A stretch of 64,000 nt of DNA from Reddybacter sp041277045 (GCA_041277045.1 JBGFSY010000001.1:558001-622000); one strand, 5' to 3'. Counted from the stretch's first letter, positions 44,255 to 54,545 are shown. Notes: generated by a model not told the origin, from the letters alone. Program-made: numbers and translations.

Positions 44255-47131
44255 CTACGCTAACGCCTCACCATCAAACAACCGCGCCCAAATAGCGGCT
44301 ACGGCCTGACGATGAGTATCAAATTCTCCAGTCTTCACCACACCCGGCAACTGCTGCAACTGCAAGCGGTGGCCCGCAGAGCGATAGGCAATATAGGCCT
44401 GGGTCAGTTGCTCGCCTTCCTCCGTCGAGAAAAAGCCAGCGCCCACCAGATCAGCCAGTATGCGGATGTTATCTTGCCAATGGGCCACGTCGGGTACGGA
44501 ATTGGACTGGGCTAAAACCGCGAATTGAACCATAAATTCAATGTCGACGATACCTCCCCTATCCTGTTTAAGATTGAACGCCCCCTCCACCTGGGCACCG
44601 ACCCCCGAACCGAGGTGGTCAAACATTTTAGCGCGCATCGCGCCGACCTCTTCGCGCAGCGTTTCGTGGTCGCGATCCTGCTCCAGCAACTGCCGGCGCA
44701 AGGCCTCAAATTGCTCAGCCAATTGCCGGTCACCGGTAATGGCTCGCGCCCGCACCAGGGCTTGCTGCTCCCAGGTCCAGGCACTTTCACGCTGATATTT
44801 TTCAAAGGCACTCAAGGAGCACACCAACAAACCCGAGTTGCCCGATGGCCGCAGGCGCATATCGGTTTCGTAGAGCACACCCGACGCCATGCGCGTACTG
44901 AGAATATGCAAAATGCGCTGCCCCAGCCGGGCAAAAAAGGTTTCATTGTCGACACTGCGCTCGCCATCGGTATTTAAACCCTGGGTGGCATTGTGGATAA
45001 ACACCATGTCCAGGTCCGAACCGTGGCCCAGCTCGATACCTCCCAGCTTGCCATAGCCGACAATCAACAGGCCGGGGGTTTGCCCATCGGCATTTCCCGG
45101 CAGGCCGTAACGACCGGTCATATCGCGCCAAGCGATGGCCAACACCTGCTCCAGCATTACCTCGGCCAACCAGCTTAAATAATCGCTGACACGCATCAGC
45201 GGCAGCACCCCCATCACCTCACAAGCCGCGACCCGCAGACCGTGGGCGAGACGAAAATAGCGCAGGGTCTCCATCTGCGCTTCGAGGTCTTCATCGGGAA
45301 TGCGCAATAATAACTGGCGCAGCTCGTCGGCCAATTGCTCGCGATCGGGCGGTGTATACAGCGTTCTAGCGTCGAGCAGCTCATCGAGGAGAGCCGGATT
45401 ATTGGCCAAACTTTCGGCGATCCACGGGCTGGCGGCGCAGAGCTTCACCAGTTGCGCCAGCGCCGCCGGACTCTCTATCAGCAATACTAAATAGGCACTG
45501 CGCCGCGCGACCGCTTCAACCAACAGTGCTGTGCGCTGCAAGGTCTGGGCACTATTTTCCAGTTCTGCGCAGCGGTTAATCAATAGCGGTAGTAAAGCAT
45601 CAAGGCGGGCGCGGGTACCCACCGGCATGGCTTGCACCGCAGAGCTTGCCAGTAAGCCCTGTAAAATCTTGCCGGCCAGAGCAATATCGTCATAGCCAAG
45701 TTCGCTCAGGCGTTTAGCCGTATGTTCCGATTCATCCAGTTGCCAGGCCTCCGCAAGCTCTTCACCATTGGTGTCGTCGGCCTCTTCGGCAAAACCGTTA
45801 AACATACGGCTAACGAAGTCGCGGTGCCCATCCAGCTCGCGCATAAACCCGGTCCAATCGACAAAGCCCATCATCGTCGCCATGCGCAAGTGCTCTAGCT
45901 CACCATCGGGCAAGAGCTGGCTTTGCTGATCTCGCCAGCCCTGGATGAGGTGCTCGACATCGCGCAGGAAGCAATAGCTTCGCCACAGCTTGGCACCGCT
46001 ACCCTCGGGCAAGAGCTTTTCTTCATCGATCAAAGCCAATGTCCGGCGCAAACTCGCGGTCTGAAATTGCCGGTCGCGACCGCCACGAATTAACTGAAAG
46101 GCCTGAGCGGTAAATTCAATTTCGCGAATACCACCGGGGCCGAGTTTAATATCGTTGCCTAGGCCACGGCGCAGCACCTCACGGGTGATCATCGTCTTCA
46201 TATCGCGCAGTGCTTCAATGGCGCCGAAGTCGATATAACGACGATAAGTGAAGGGCCGCAGTATGCTCATCAACTCCGCTTTCACCACTTCGTCACCGGT
46301 AATGGCCCGGCACTTAATCATCGCATAGCGTTCCCAGTCCCGCCCCTGTGCCTGGTAGTAGTCTTCCATGGCGGCAAAGTTGAGCACCAGTGTGCCGCTT
46401 TCACCGTAGGGCCGCAGGCGCATATCGACGCGGAACACAAAGCCATCGACGGTTTTATTATCCAGGGCCTGAATCAATTTCTGGCCGAGGCGAATAAAGA
46501 ACTCCTGATTAGTGCATTGGCTGCGACCGCCCTCGGTATCACCGGCTTCAGGGTAGGAGAAAATCAGATCGATGTCGGACGACACATTCAGCTCACCCGC
46601 ACCCAGCTTGCCCATGCCCAACACCACCAGCTCCTGACGCTGCCCACTCTCCCCACCCATCGGCGTGCCCCAACGCTCGGCAAGCATGGCGTATAAAAAG
46701 TCCATCGCTGCCACAATCGTCACATCGGCCAGCCAGGACATATCCCCGGTGGTTTCCATCGTGTCGGCCAGTCGCGTGAGGTCGCGCCAAATAATGCGTA
46801 GCATCTGGCGGTGGCGGAATTTCCGCAGGCCACTGTGTAATAGCGTCTCACTTTCATAGGCCTGCAACTCGGCGGGCACAGCATTATCACTGCGCGAGGT
46901 CAGCAGCTCACCACTCTCAACCAGGTTGCGTAGTAACTCGGGAAACTGAATACAAGCGTGTGCGACAAACTCACTGCCCGCCCATACCCAGCGCAGCTGC
47001 TCGGCAAAGATCGCATCTTCCAATTGCTGATCCAGCCAGAGCCTGTCTTCTTCGCAGGCCTGTTCGCGGAAGCGCTGAAGATGCGCATCGACACTCGCCT
47101 GTAGTGCCTCCGGTAGTTGCATATTTTTCAT
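44255..47131 (-). CDS. glnE: Glutamine synthetase adenylyltransferase/removase (GlnE)
   Basis: 958 residues, the full bifunctional size. The N-terminal half removes AMP from glutamine synthetase (SSDIDLIFSYPE) and the C-terminal half adds it (GHGSDLDMVFIHN), each with its nucleotidyltransferase Gly-Ser/Asp site. The enzyme sets nitrogen assimilation under PII control. It starts at ATG 47131 (a second in-frame ATG lies three codons on) and is the first gene of the minus-strand run leading through ilvE into the LPS core genes. It is divergent from argE. Confidence 0.96.
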   Translation of the reverse strand: MKNMQLPEALQASVDAHLQRFREQACEEDRLWLDQQLEDAIFAEQLRWVWAGSEFVAHACIQFPELLRNLVESGELLTSRSDNAVPAELQAYESETLLHSGLRKFRHRQMLRIIWRDLTRLADTMETTGDMSWLADVTIVAAMDFLYAMLAERWGTPMGGESGQRQELVVLGMGKLGAGELNVSSDIDLIFSYPEAGDTEGGRSQCTNQEFFIRLGQKLIQALDNKTVDGFVFRVDMRLRPYGESGTLVLNFAAMEDYYQAQGRDWERYAMIKCRAITGDEVVKAELMSILRPFTYRRYIDFGAIEALRDMKTMITREVLRRGLGNDIKLGPGGIREIEFTAQAFQLIRGGRDRQFQTASLRRTLALIDEEKLLPEGSGAKLWRSYCFLRDVEHLIQGWRDQQSQLLPDGELEHLRMATMMGFVDWTGFMRELDGHRDFVSRMFNGFAEEADDTNGEELAEAWQLDESEHTAKRLSELGYDDIALAGKILQGLLASSAVQAMPVGTRARLDALLPLLINRCAELENSAQTLQRTALLVEAVARRSAYLVLLIESPAALAQLVKLCAASPWIAESLANNPALLDELLDARTLYTPPDREQLADELRQLLLRIPDEDLEAQMETLRYFRLAHGLRVAACEVMGVLPLMRVSDYLSWLAEVMLEQVLAIAWRDMTGRYGLPGNADGQTPGLLIVGYGKLGGIELGHGSDLDMVFIHNATQGLNTDGERSVDNETFFARLGQRILHILSTRMASGVLYETDMRLRPSGNSGLLVCSLSAFEKYQRESAWTWEQQALVRARAITGDRQLAEQFEALRRQLLEQDRDHETLREEVGAMRAKMFDHLGSGVGAQVEGAFNLKQDRGGIVDIEFMVQFAVLAQSNSVPDVAHWQDNIRILADLVGAGFFSTEEGEQLTQAYIAYRSAGHRLQLQQLPGVVKTGEFDTHRQAVAAIWARLFDGEALA

Positions 47132-47324
47132 AAATATTGATCCATTAAACTATTCACTTCGCATCGTCTCTTCATCCCACAATGATGCAAGAGCTAAGTA
47201 AGTTGTACATTGCGCCGAGGCAAGCAGATTGCATTTTTACGGCACGGGCTTACACTTCCCCAAGCACTCTATTGTTAACAGGTTGTTGAATCATAATTCC
47301 GTATTCGAGGTCGCTGGGCAAGCC

Positions 47325-48476
47325 ATGAATTTTCTCACCATGCTAGAGGCGCTAATTGCCAGCAACTCCATTAGCAGCGTCAACGCCGATGTTGACCAGG
47401 GCAACCGCGAAGTGATCGACATCCTCGCCAACTGGCTCGACGATCTCGGCTTTGCCACCGAGGTCATGCCTCTTGAAGATCCGCGCAAAGCCAACCTTAT
47501 TGCCACCCTCGGCACTGGCCCCGGCGGGCTGGTGCTGGCCGGGCACACCGACACCGTACCCTGTGACGAAGGCCTTTGGCAGCAGTCGCCCTTTGCCTTG
47601 ACCGAGCGCGACAATCGCCTCTACGGCCTTGGTGTTTGCGATATGAAAGGCTTCTTTCCGCTGGCGATTGAAGCGGCAAAAACCTTTCTCGACAAGCCTC
47701 TGCAACAGCCTTTAATTATTCTCGCCACCGCCGATGAAGAGTCATCAATGGCCGGCGCTCAAGCACTGGCAGCAGCGGGTAAACCCAAAGCCCGCGCCGC
47801 CTTAATCGGCGAACCCACCGGCATGAAGCCCATCGCCATGCATAAGGGAATTATGATTGAAAGACTGCAGATACAGGGCAAATCCGGACACTCCAGCAAC
47901 CCCGCCCTGGGCAACAATGCCCTGCACACTATGCACGATGCACTCGGCGTATTACGCGCCTTGCAAAGTGAGTTAAAAGCGAATTATCACAACCCCCTCT
48001 TTGCCATCGACTACCCGACACTCAACCTCGGCTGCATACACGGCGGCGACAACCCCAACCGCATTTGCGGCCACAGCGAACTCGGTTTTGAAATACGCCC
48101 CCTGCCCGGTATGAACATTGGCGAATTACAGGGCCTGCTTGAACAACGCCTGCTCGGCCTCGGCGCAGCGGAGGGCACACAAGTCAGCCTGCAACACTTT
48201 GGAGTGCCCGCCTTTGCCGCCGATGCAGAATCCGAACTGGTCGCCCTCTGCGAAAAGCTCACCGGCCATAGCCGCGAGAGCGTCGCCTTCGCCACCGAAG
48301 CGCCCTATTTGCACCAACTAGGCATGGACTCGATGGTGCTCGGCCCCGGCGATATCGATCAGGCTCACCAGCCCGACGAATATCTGGCCACCGAGCGTAT
48401 TAAGCCGATGCTGAAATTGCTCGAAGAGCTTATTGCTTATTATTGTTTAAAGAGTGGCTTACAGGTAAAGAAATAG
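47325..48476 (+). CDS. argE: Acetylornithine deacetylase (ArgE)
   Basis: 383 residues, M20 metallopeptidase family. It removes the acetyl group from N-acetylornithine in arginine synthesis. Zinc-site motifs: LAGHTDTVPCDE, DMKGF, TADEESSMAGA, GEPTG and the late His in EAPYLHQLG. I use the ATG at 47325 (MNFLTMLEALI), which matches the family N-terminus; the frame is open upstream to a TTG at 47229, which would add 32 unsupported residues. argA follows about 300 bases later, also on the plus strand. Confidence 0.95.
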   Translation: MNFLTMLEALIASNSISSVNADVDQGNREVIDILANWLDDLGFATEVMPLEDPRKANLIATLGTGPGGLVLAGHTDTVPCDEGLWQQSPFALTERDNRLYGLGVCDMKGFFPLAIEAAKTFLDKPLQQPLIILATADEESSMAGAQALAAAGKPKARAALIGEPTGMKPIAMHKGIMIERLQIQGKSGHSSNPALGNNALHTMHDALGVLRALQSELKANYHNPLFAIDYPTLNLGCIHGGDNPNRICGHSELGFEIRPLPGMNIGELQGLLEQRLLGLGAAEGTQVSLQHFGVPAFAADAESELVALCEKLTGHSRESVAFATEAPYLHQLGMDSMVLGPGDIDQAHQPDEYLATERIKPMLKLLEELIAYYCLKSGLQVKK

Positions 48477-48721
48477 AAGGCTGGGCATAAGATGCTGTAG
48501 CGCAAGGAGATAAATGAGCCTTGTTCCGTAAATTAAACCCCCTTTTCCTTATAGTTGAAGAATCCTGGAGATGACTTTGCTAAAGCCTCCCCCGGACTCA
48601 CCACATTCAATATTAAAAAAACTGAGGCAATACTTAATTGCTCGTACAAGATGGAGCGCACTACTATTTGTTGTGCCAGCATCACAGCTCTTTCACCAAC
48701 TCTAGTATCTATTGCGGCACT

Positions 48722-48730
48722 TGTTATACT
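48722..48730 (+). promoter_or_regulatory. Extended -10 promoter candidate for argA
   Basis: TGT followed by TATACT forms a good extended -10, about 45 bases before the argA ATG, in the 298-base gap after argE. No good -35 is needed with an extended -10. I see no clear ARG-box dyad. Nothing else is recognisable in the gap. Confidence 0.4.
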
Positions 48731-48774
48731 CGAACGCAATCCATTACCGACCATGTATGAAAATCGCTAGCGCC

Positions 48775-50082
48775 ATGACCGACTACGTTAAATTTTTTCG
48801 TGAAACTTCGCCCTATATTAATCGACACCGAGGCAAGACCTTCGTTGTCGCCCTGCCTGGCGAGGCCATTTGCCACGCGAATTTCACCCATATTATTCAC
48901 GATATTGCCCTGCTCAACTCGCTGGGCATGCGTATTGTTTTGGTTCATGGTGCCCGCCCGCAACTTGAGCAACGCTTAGAGCAGCGCCAGCTAACGCTTC
49001 AATATGCCGATCACACGCCTATCACCGACAGCCAGGCGATGGAGTATGTGAAAGATGCCGTGGGCAGCGTGCGCATTAGTATCGAGTCGCTATTGTCCAT
49101 GGGCCTGGCAAATTCACCCATGCACGGTGCGCGCATTCGCGTGGTCGGCGGCAATTTCATCACCGCCAAACCCTTCGGTATTCGCGAGGGTATCGACTTT
49201 CAATACAGTGGCGAGGTGCGCAAAATTGATCGAGCAGGCATACAAAGCCAGCTCGACGAAGATGCCATCGTACTGCTCTCCTCTGTCGGCTATTCGCCCA
49301 CAGGCGAGGCCTTTAATCTCAGCTATGAAGATGTCGCCACTCAGACTGCGATTACTCTGGGGGCTGAAAAACTGATTTTCCTCGGCGCTGATGCAGGCCT
49401 GAATGATGCCAACGGCAAGTTGTTAAAAAGCATTAATTTGAGTCAGGCCCAACACATGCTCGAAGAGCTCAAAGAGCCCGCACTTTTCGGCGCTCTGCAA
49501 GGGGCCTACCAGGCCTGCCTGAGTGGCGTGCCGCGCTGTCATTTAATCAGCTACTGCGCCGATGGCGCCCTGCTCGGTGAGCTATTTACCCGCGATGGTA
49601 GCGGCACGCTGGTGCTGCAGCACAGCGAGGAGGTGATTCGTCAGGCGAGTATTGATGACATTACCGGGATTCTCGAATTAATTAGTCCGCTTGAAGAGCA
49701 GGGACTGCTGGTAAAGCGCTCTCGTGAGTTGCTCGAAACGGAAATTTCCCGTTTCTATGTGCTCGCTCATCCCGAGGGTATGCTTATCGCCTGTGCCGCC
49801 CTCTACCCCTTTTACGACGGCAAAGCGGCGGAACTCGCCTGCATGGTGACTCATCCCGACTTCCACAGTCAGGGCCTGGCCACTCGACTGCTCGAACATT
49901 TACAAAACAAGGCAAAAAATGAACTCGAGCTGGAGGCATTGTTTGTGCTGACCACTCAGGCCGCCCACTGGTTTCAGGAAAATGGTTTTGTTGCCACCAG
50001 TCTGCAGCAATTACCACTGGAGAAAGCCGAGCTCTACAACTACCAGCGCAAGTCAAAGATTTTTTATAAACCTCTCGTTTAG
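48775..50082 (+). CDS. argA: N-acetylglutamate synthase (ArgA)
   Basis: 435 residues. First step of arginine synthesis: acetylation of glutamate. Residues ~1-290 form an amino-acid-kinase-like domain that binds arginine for feedback control (VVALPGEAICHANF, LVHGARPQLE). Residues ~295-435 form the GNAT acetyltransferase (HPDFHSQGLATRLLEHL). I start at the ATG at 48775 (MTDYVKFFRETSPYINRHRG), matching Pseudomonas-type ArgA; an ATG six codons upstream at 48757 is possible. Confidence 0.95.
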   Translation: MTDYVKFFRETSPYINRHRGKTFVVALPGEAICHANFTHIIHDIALLNSLGMRIVLVHGARPQLEQRLEQRQLTLQYADHTPITDSQAMEYVKDAVGSVRISIESLLSMGLANSPMHGARIRVVGGNFITAKPFGIREGIDFQYSGEVRKIDRAGIQSQLDEDAIVLLSSVGYSPTGEAFNLSYEDVATQTAITLGAEKLIFLGADAGLNDANGKLLKSINLSQAQHMLEELKEPALFGALQGAYQACLSGVPRCHLISYCADGALLGELFTRDGSGTLVLQHSEEVIRQASIDDITGILELISPLEEQGLLVKRSRELLETEISRFYVLAHPEGMLIACAALYPFYDGKAAELACMVTHPDFHSQGLATRLLEHLQNKAKNELELEALFVLTTQAAHWFQENGFVATSLQQLPLEKAELYNYQRKSKIFYKPLV

Positions 50083-50112
50083 AAAAACCGTAGCCAGAAG
50101 TACGCTGCGGCC

Positions 50113-51084
50113 TTGCCTGAAAAAATACGCAACAAAATAATAGCCTTTTCTTATTCAATAAATTTCTATAAAGAATCAAAGGAAGAAAGCTCTAGACTGC
50201 AACTCGATAAACACCCGCTCAATAGTGTTGGCGACGATACATCGACTAATGAAGTTATCGAGCTGGTAAAAAGTGACCCCTCACTCACCAGTTTGCTACT
50301 GAAAATCCGCAACTCTGCCGACTACAATTTTGCAGAAATATTTCAGACATCAATCATGCCATCTCACTATCTGGCTTTGTTGGTGTGCATCAAATCATTT
50401 TGTCCCAAAGCTTGCCTGCCACACCAGCCTTTCAAAAATCTTATATTCGCTCGCTGGAAATATCTCATTGCGCTTTTGCGATTTCTCAGGTTTCTGCTAT
50501 TGGCAAACCGACAAAGATGGCCGCCATTGGCCTGGCGCACGACCTCCGCAGCATGCTCATTGAACTGCTACGCCAGAAAAACCCCTGGCTGGAATACTTG
50601 ATCGACTTTTTAATGCTGCTGTTATTGGTGCCCAGCTACTGAAAGCCTGGGATTTACCTGAAGGTATACGGGAGACCCTTGAATATCAGAACTTCCCTGA
50701 GTTTGCACCGATCGCGAAAATACCCGCGGGCCCTTTAGCCGCTGTCGCCATTATATATTTGGCTCGACTCTGCCATCAGCGCTTAAATAAGATGTCAGAA
50801 GCGCGCCTGCCAACACTTTTCTGGGTAATTATTTAAGCCCGCTCAACTGGCAAGGCCTGTCTCTCGCTACCCTACTTAACGACAAAGTGAAGCCGCCCCT
50901 ACGCAAAAGAGATTATGCGCTACCGGCCTCACTCACGCGCCTATTGAACCAAGACATCAAGGTTGCGCTATCCTCAATACTTACCGTCGTGACCCAAGTT
51001 CCTGGCAAAGCCCCTCTATACCTATCGGAGCCTTTATCAACAGGGTTACACTGGCAGCTCACTCAAAAACCCCGGCCAAAATGA
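50113..51084 (+). pseudogene. Decayed HDOD-domain signalling gene
   Basis: Three frames in series give a continuous HDOD-like protein. Frame one holds VIELVKSDPSLTSLLLKIRNSA, frame two HAISLSGFVGVHQIIL and IGLAHDLRSMLIELLRQKNPW, then AAVIGAQLLKAWDLPEGIRETLEYQ, and a last part LGNYLSPLNWQGLSLATLL to the TAA-bounded end near 51084. Frame changes lie near 50355, 50615 and 50820. HDOD proteins regulate signalling through protein contacts without the HD-type catalytic residues. There are only about three small indels and the wording is well kept, so the loss is moderately recent. Confidence 0.85.
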
Positions 51085-51173
51085 CGTTAATCGCATATCG
51101 AACCCAGAGCCAGGTCGATTGTCTGAGCATTGTTACGATCACAACGACAAACGACCCATAAGAGATATAGAGG

Positions 51174-53351
51174 ATGAAGAGAAGCCTGCTGATTCTATTT
51201 ATCGCAACCCTGATCGGCGCGTTCTTCACCTTCGACCTGCATCAAGCGCTGACACTCGAAGGGCTCAAGACAGGCCTCGATCAGGCGCAGGCCCAGCTGG
51301 CCAGCGATCCGTTGCTGGTGGCGGGGAGCTTCTTTATTGTCTACGTCATTGTTACCGGCCTGTCTTTACCCGGTGCAGCCGTCATGTCCCTGGGCGGCGG
51401 CGCGCTCTTCGGCTTGCTGTGGGGCACGATTATTGTCTCCTTTGCCAGCAGTATCGGTGCCACTCTGGCCTTTCTGGTATCTCGCTTTGTGCTACGCGAT
51501 ACTGTGCAAAATCGCTTTGCTGATCGCCTCAAGACCATTAACGAAGGCATAGAAAAAAACGGTGCCTTTTATTTATTCACCCTGCGTCTGGTGCCAATAT
51601 TCCCTTTCTTTCTTATTAACCTATTGATGGGTTTAACACCGATTCGCACCGTCACTTTTTATGCAGTAAGCCAAATTGGCATGCTGGCCGCCACCGTGGT
51701 GTTTATTAATGCAGGCACCCAACTGGCTCAGCTTGAAAATTTATCGGACGTATTGTCGCCCACCCTGCTCGCCTCTTTTGTTCTGCTCGGCATCTTCCCC
51801 CTATTGGCGAAAAAAGTGGTGGCCATCATCCACAGCCGCCGCGTCTATGCGAAGTGGCAGCGCCCGGCAAAACTTGATCGCAACTTAATTGTGATTGGCG
51901 CCGGGGCTGGCGGGCTGGTCTCCAGTTATATCGCCGCTACCGTGAAGGCCAAAGTAAGTTTAGTGGAAGCCCACAAAATGGGTGGCGACTGTCTCAACAC
52001 TGGCTGCGTCCCCAGCAAGGCCTTAATTAAAAGTGCAAAGCTCGCCCAGCAAATACGCCAGGGCAGTCGCTATGGGCTCAACAACGCCGAACCCGACCTG
52101 TCCTTTTCCAAGGTAATGGCCCGTGTCCACCAAATCATCAAGAACGTTGAACCCCACGACAGTATCGAACGCTATACCCAGCTGGGTGTTGATGTCGTAC
52201 AAGGCTATGCCCGTATCGTTGATCCCTGGACGGTTGAAATCCGCCAGCCCGATGGCGCCATTTCGAAACTCACCACGCGCAGTATTATCATCGCCACCGG
52301 GGCTCGCCCCCATGTACCAGCACTGCCCGGTCTTAACGATGTCGGCTATGTCACCAGCGATACACTTTGGGATGCGTTCGCCAAACTCGATGCTGCCCCC
52401 GGGCGGCTCGTCGTCCTCGGTGGCGGACCTATTGGCTGTGAGCTGGCCCAGAGTTTTGCCCGGCTCGGTTCAGCGGTAACGCAAATTCAGCGCGGCCCTC
52501 GGTTGATGCCCCGCGAAGATGAAGAGGTCTCCACATTGGTGCAAAGGCATCTGGAGGCAGATGGCGTGCAAGTGCTAAGGACTTGTAAAGTACTGCGCTG
52601 TGAGCGGGATGGCGATGAAAAATATATTGTTGTTGAAGCTGCAACTGAAGCCTCTATTAAGGGCGACCGCAAGAAAGAACAACGTATCGCCTTCGACCAG
52701 CTACTCATCGCCGTCGGCCGCGAGCCCCGGCTAGAGGGCTACGGGCTGAAAGAACTCGGCATTGAAACCAAACGCACGGTGCTAACCAACGACTACCTGC
52801 AAACTCTCTACCCCAATATTTTTGCCGCCGGTGATGTCGCTGGCCCCTACCAGTTTACCCACACCGCCTCCCACCAGGCCTGGTATGCCGCAGTGAATGC
52901 CCTCTTTGGCCATCTGAAAAAATTCAAGGTCGACTACCGCGTCATACCCTGGACTACCTTTATTGACCCCGAAGTGGCCCGCGTCGGCCTCAACGAGCAA
53001 GAGGCCAAAGTACAGGGCATAGCCTACGAAATCACCCGCTTCGAACTCAAAGACCTAGATCGAGCTATTACCGAAAGTGCCACCGACGGCTTTGTAAAAG
53101 TGCTTACCGTGCCGGGTAAAGATCGCATACTCGGTGTCACCCTGGTCGGTGAACACGCCGGCGAACTGCTCGCCGAATTCGTACTGGCAATGAAACATGG
53201 CCTGGGGCTGAATAAAATACTCGGCACCATTCACACCTACCCCACCTGGGCTGAAGCGAATAAATACGCCGCCGGTGAATGGAAACGCGCCCACGCACCA
53301 CAAGGTGTACTTCGCTGGCTGCAGCGCTATCACCGATGGCGCAGGGGCTAG
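51174..53351 (+). CDS. TVP38/DedA-type membrane domain fused to mercuric-reductase-like flavoprotein
   Basis: 725 residues. Residues ~1-225 form a VTT/TVP38-like membrane domain with several hydrophobic helices (GLSLPGAAVMSLGGGALFG and RLVPIFPFFLINLLMG). Residues ~235-725 form a pyridine-nucleotide-disulfide oxidoreductase with an intact redox pair in GGDCLNTGCVPSKAL, FAD and NAD(P) Rossmann sites (VIGAGAGGL, VLGGGPIGCELA) and FAAGDVAGP. The dimerisation domain is present, but the usual catalytic His-Pro near the end reads IHTYPTWAEA. Fusions of this layout are widespread in proteobacteria, without a proven substrate. arsM follows 74 bases later on the same strand, which suggests metal or thiol stress. 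Confidence 0.9.
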   Translation: MKRSLLILFIATLIGAFFTFDLHQALTLEGLKTGLDQAQAQLASDPLLVAGSFFIVYVIVTGLSLPGAAVMSLGGGALFGLLWGTIIVSFASSIGATLAFLVSRFVLRDTVQNRFADRLKTINEGIEKNGAFYLFTLRLVPIFPFFLINLLMGLTPIRTVTFYAVSQIGMLAATVVFINAGTQLAQLENLSDVLSPTLLASFVLLGIFPLLAKKVVAIIHSRRVYAKWQRPAKLDRNLIVIGAGAGGLVSSYIAATVKAKVSLVEAHKMGGDCLNTGCVPSKALIKSAKLAQQIRQGSRYGLNNAEPDLSFSKVMARVHQIIKNVEPHDSIERYTQLGVDVVQGYARIVDPWTVEIRQPDGAISKLTTRSIIIATGARPHVPALPGLNDVGYVTSDTLWDAFAKLDAAPGRLVVLGGGPIGCELAQSFARLGSAVTQIQRGPRLMPREDEEVSTLVQRHLEADGVQVLRTCKVLRCERDGDEKYIVVEAATEASIKGDRKKEQRIAFDQLLIAVGREPRLEGYGLKELGIETKRTVLTNDYLQTLYPNIFAAGDVAGPYQFTHTASHQAWYAAVNALFGHLKKFKVDYRVIPWTTFIDPEVARVGLNEQEAKVQGIAYEITRFELKDLDRAITESATDGFVKVLTVPGKDRILGVTLVGEHAGELLAEFVLAMKHGLGLNKILGTIHTYPTWAEANKYAAGEWKRAHAPQGVLRWLQRYHRWRRG

Positions 53352-53425
53352 CTATACCCTCCCCCGTGCCGGGATGTAAAATGCCAGGCATTAAATGAAC
53401 ACACTGATTAACGGGAAAGACCGCC

Positions 53426-54466
53426 ATGCGCGACATCGTTCAAGACTACTACGGCAAACAACTACAAAGCAGCGACGACCTCAAAACCAGTGCCTGCTGT
53501 GATATCAGCGCGCTACCGAGCTGGCTTAAACCACTGATCGACAATATCCATCCCGAGGTTTTATCCCGCTATTACGGTTGCGGCCTCGTGTGCCCCGATT
53601 TACTAGAAGGCTGTAAAGTTTTGGACCTGGGCAGCGGTTCCGGGCGTGATGTTTACGCCCTAGCACAACTCGTCGGCCCCAGCGGCGAAGTGGTTGGTGT
53701 CGATATGACGGACGAGCAACTGGCCGTTGCCGAGCAACACAGGGACTGGCACAGCGAGAAATTCGGCTTCGACAATGTGCGCTTTATTAAAGGCGATATT
53801 GAGCGCCTGCACAAACTCGACCTCGAAGCCGGTAGCTTTGATGTCATTGTCTCCAACTGCGTCATCAACCTCTGCACCGATAAAGATGCCGTGCTCGAAG
53901 GCATTCAACGCTTATTAAAACCCGGTGGCGAATTTTACTTTTCCGATGTCTACGCCGACCGCCGCGTGCCCAAAGCCGTGCGCAACAACTCCGTGCTCTA
54001 CGGTGAATGTCTGGGCGGGGCTTTGTACTGGAACGACTTCCTGCGTATCGCCACAAAATCCGGCTTTGCCGACCCCCGCTTAGTGGAAGACCGGCCCCTT
54101 GCAATCACCGACCCCGAGCTCGCCGCCCAAACCGGCGACCTTAATTTTTTCTCCGCCACCTACCGGCTATTTAAAATCGATGAGCTGGAAAGTGCCTGTG
54201 AAGACTTTGGCCAAGGCGTGGTGTATCGCGGCAGTATTGCCAACTTACCCGAGACATTCGCCCTCGATAAACACCACCACATTGAAAGTGGCAAATCCTT
54301 CCCCGTGTGCGGCAATACCTGGCGCATGCTACACGACAGCCGCTTCGCCGAGCACTTTGACTTTAACGGTGACTTCAACCACCACCTCGGCTTGTTTACA
54401 GACTGCGGTTCCAGCATGCCTTTCGATAGCGAAACCTCCTGTGAAGACAACAATACCTGCTGCTGA
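53426..54466 (+). CDS. arsM: Arsenite S-adenosylmethionine methyltransferase (ArsM)
   Basis: 346 residues. It methylates arsenite to volatile or less bound forms. Seen: N-terminal VQDYYGKQLQSSDDLKTSACC with the conserved Cys pair, SAM motif VLDLGSGSGRDVYAL, and VSNCVINLCTDK with the catalytic Cys region. The C-terminus has CEDNNTCC, a Cys cluster that could bind arsenic. No arsR, arsC or arsB is adjacent. It follows the TVP38-flavoprotein gene with a 74-base gap and may share its transcript. Confidence 0.92.
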   Translation: MRDIVQDYYGKQLQSSDDLKTSACCDISALPSWLKPLIDNIHPEVLSRYYGCGLVCPDLLEGCKVLDLGSGSGRDVYALAQLVGPSGEVVGVDMTDEQLAVAEQHRDWHSEKFGFDNVRFIKGDIERLHKLDLEAGSFDVIVSNCVINLCTDKDAVLEGIQRLLKPGGEFYFSDVYADRRVPKAVRNNSVLYGECLGGALYWNDFLRIATKSGFADPRLVEDRPLAITDPELAAQTGDLNFFSATYRLFKIDELESACEDFGQGVVYRGSIANLPETFALDKHHHIESGKSFPVCGNTWRMLHDSRFAEHFDFNGDFNHHLGLFTDCGSSMPFDSETSCEDNNTCC

Positions 54467-54475
54467 CAGAGCAAC

Positions 54476-54545
54476 CAATAGCCCTACAATTACTACGCCT
54501 ATAAGTCAAGCAATAGCCCTACAAACCGCACGCTTATAAATTGAT
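54476..54545. repeat. Two imperfect 35-base direct repeats
   Basis: Two adjacent units at 54476-54510 and 54511-54545 both begin CAATAGCCCTACAA and both carry CGC, a variable base or two, and TATAA near their ends. They start ten bases after the arsM stop and end inside the FNR-type site. They may be a regulatory duplication or a decay product. The rest of the 291-base gap up to the chemoreceptor gene holds no coding frame I trust. Confidence 0.7.

Noticed and set aside
48533..48770. 70-codon frames on both strands between argE and argA
   Set aside because: They have no recognisable product and overlap the argA promoter candidate.
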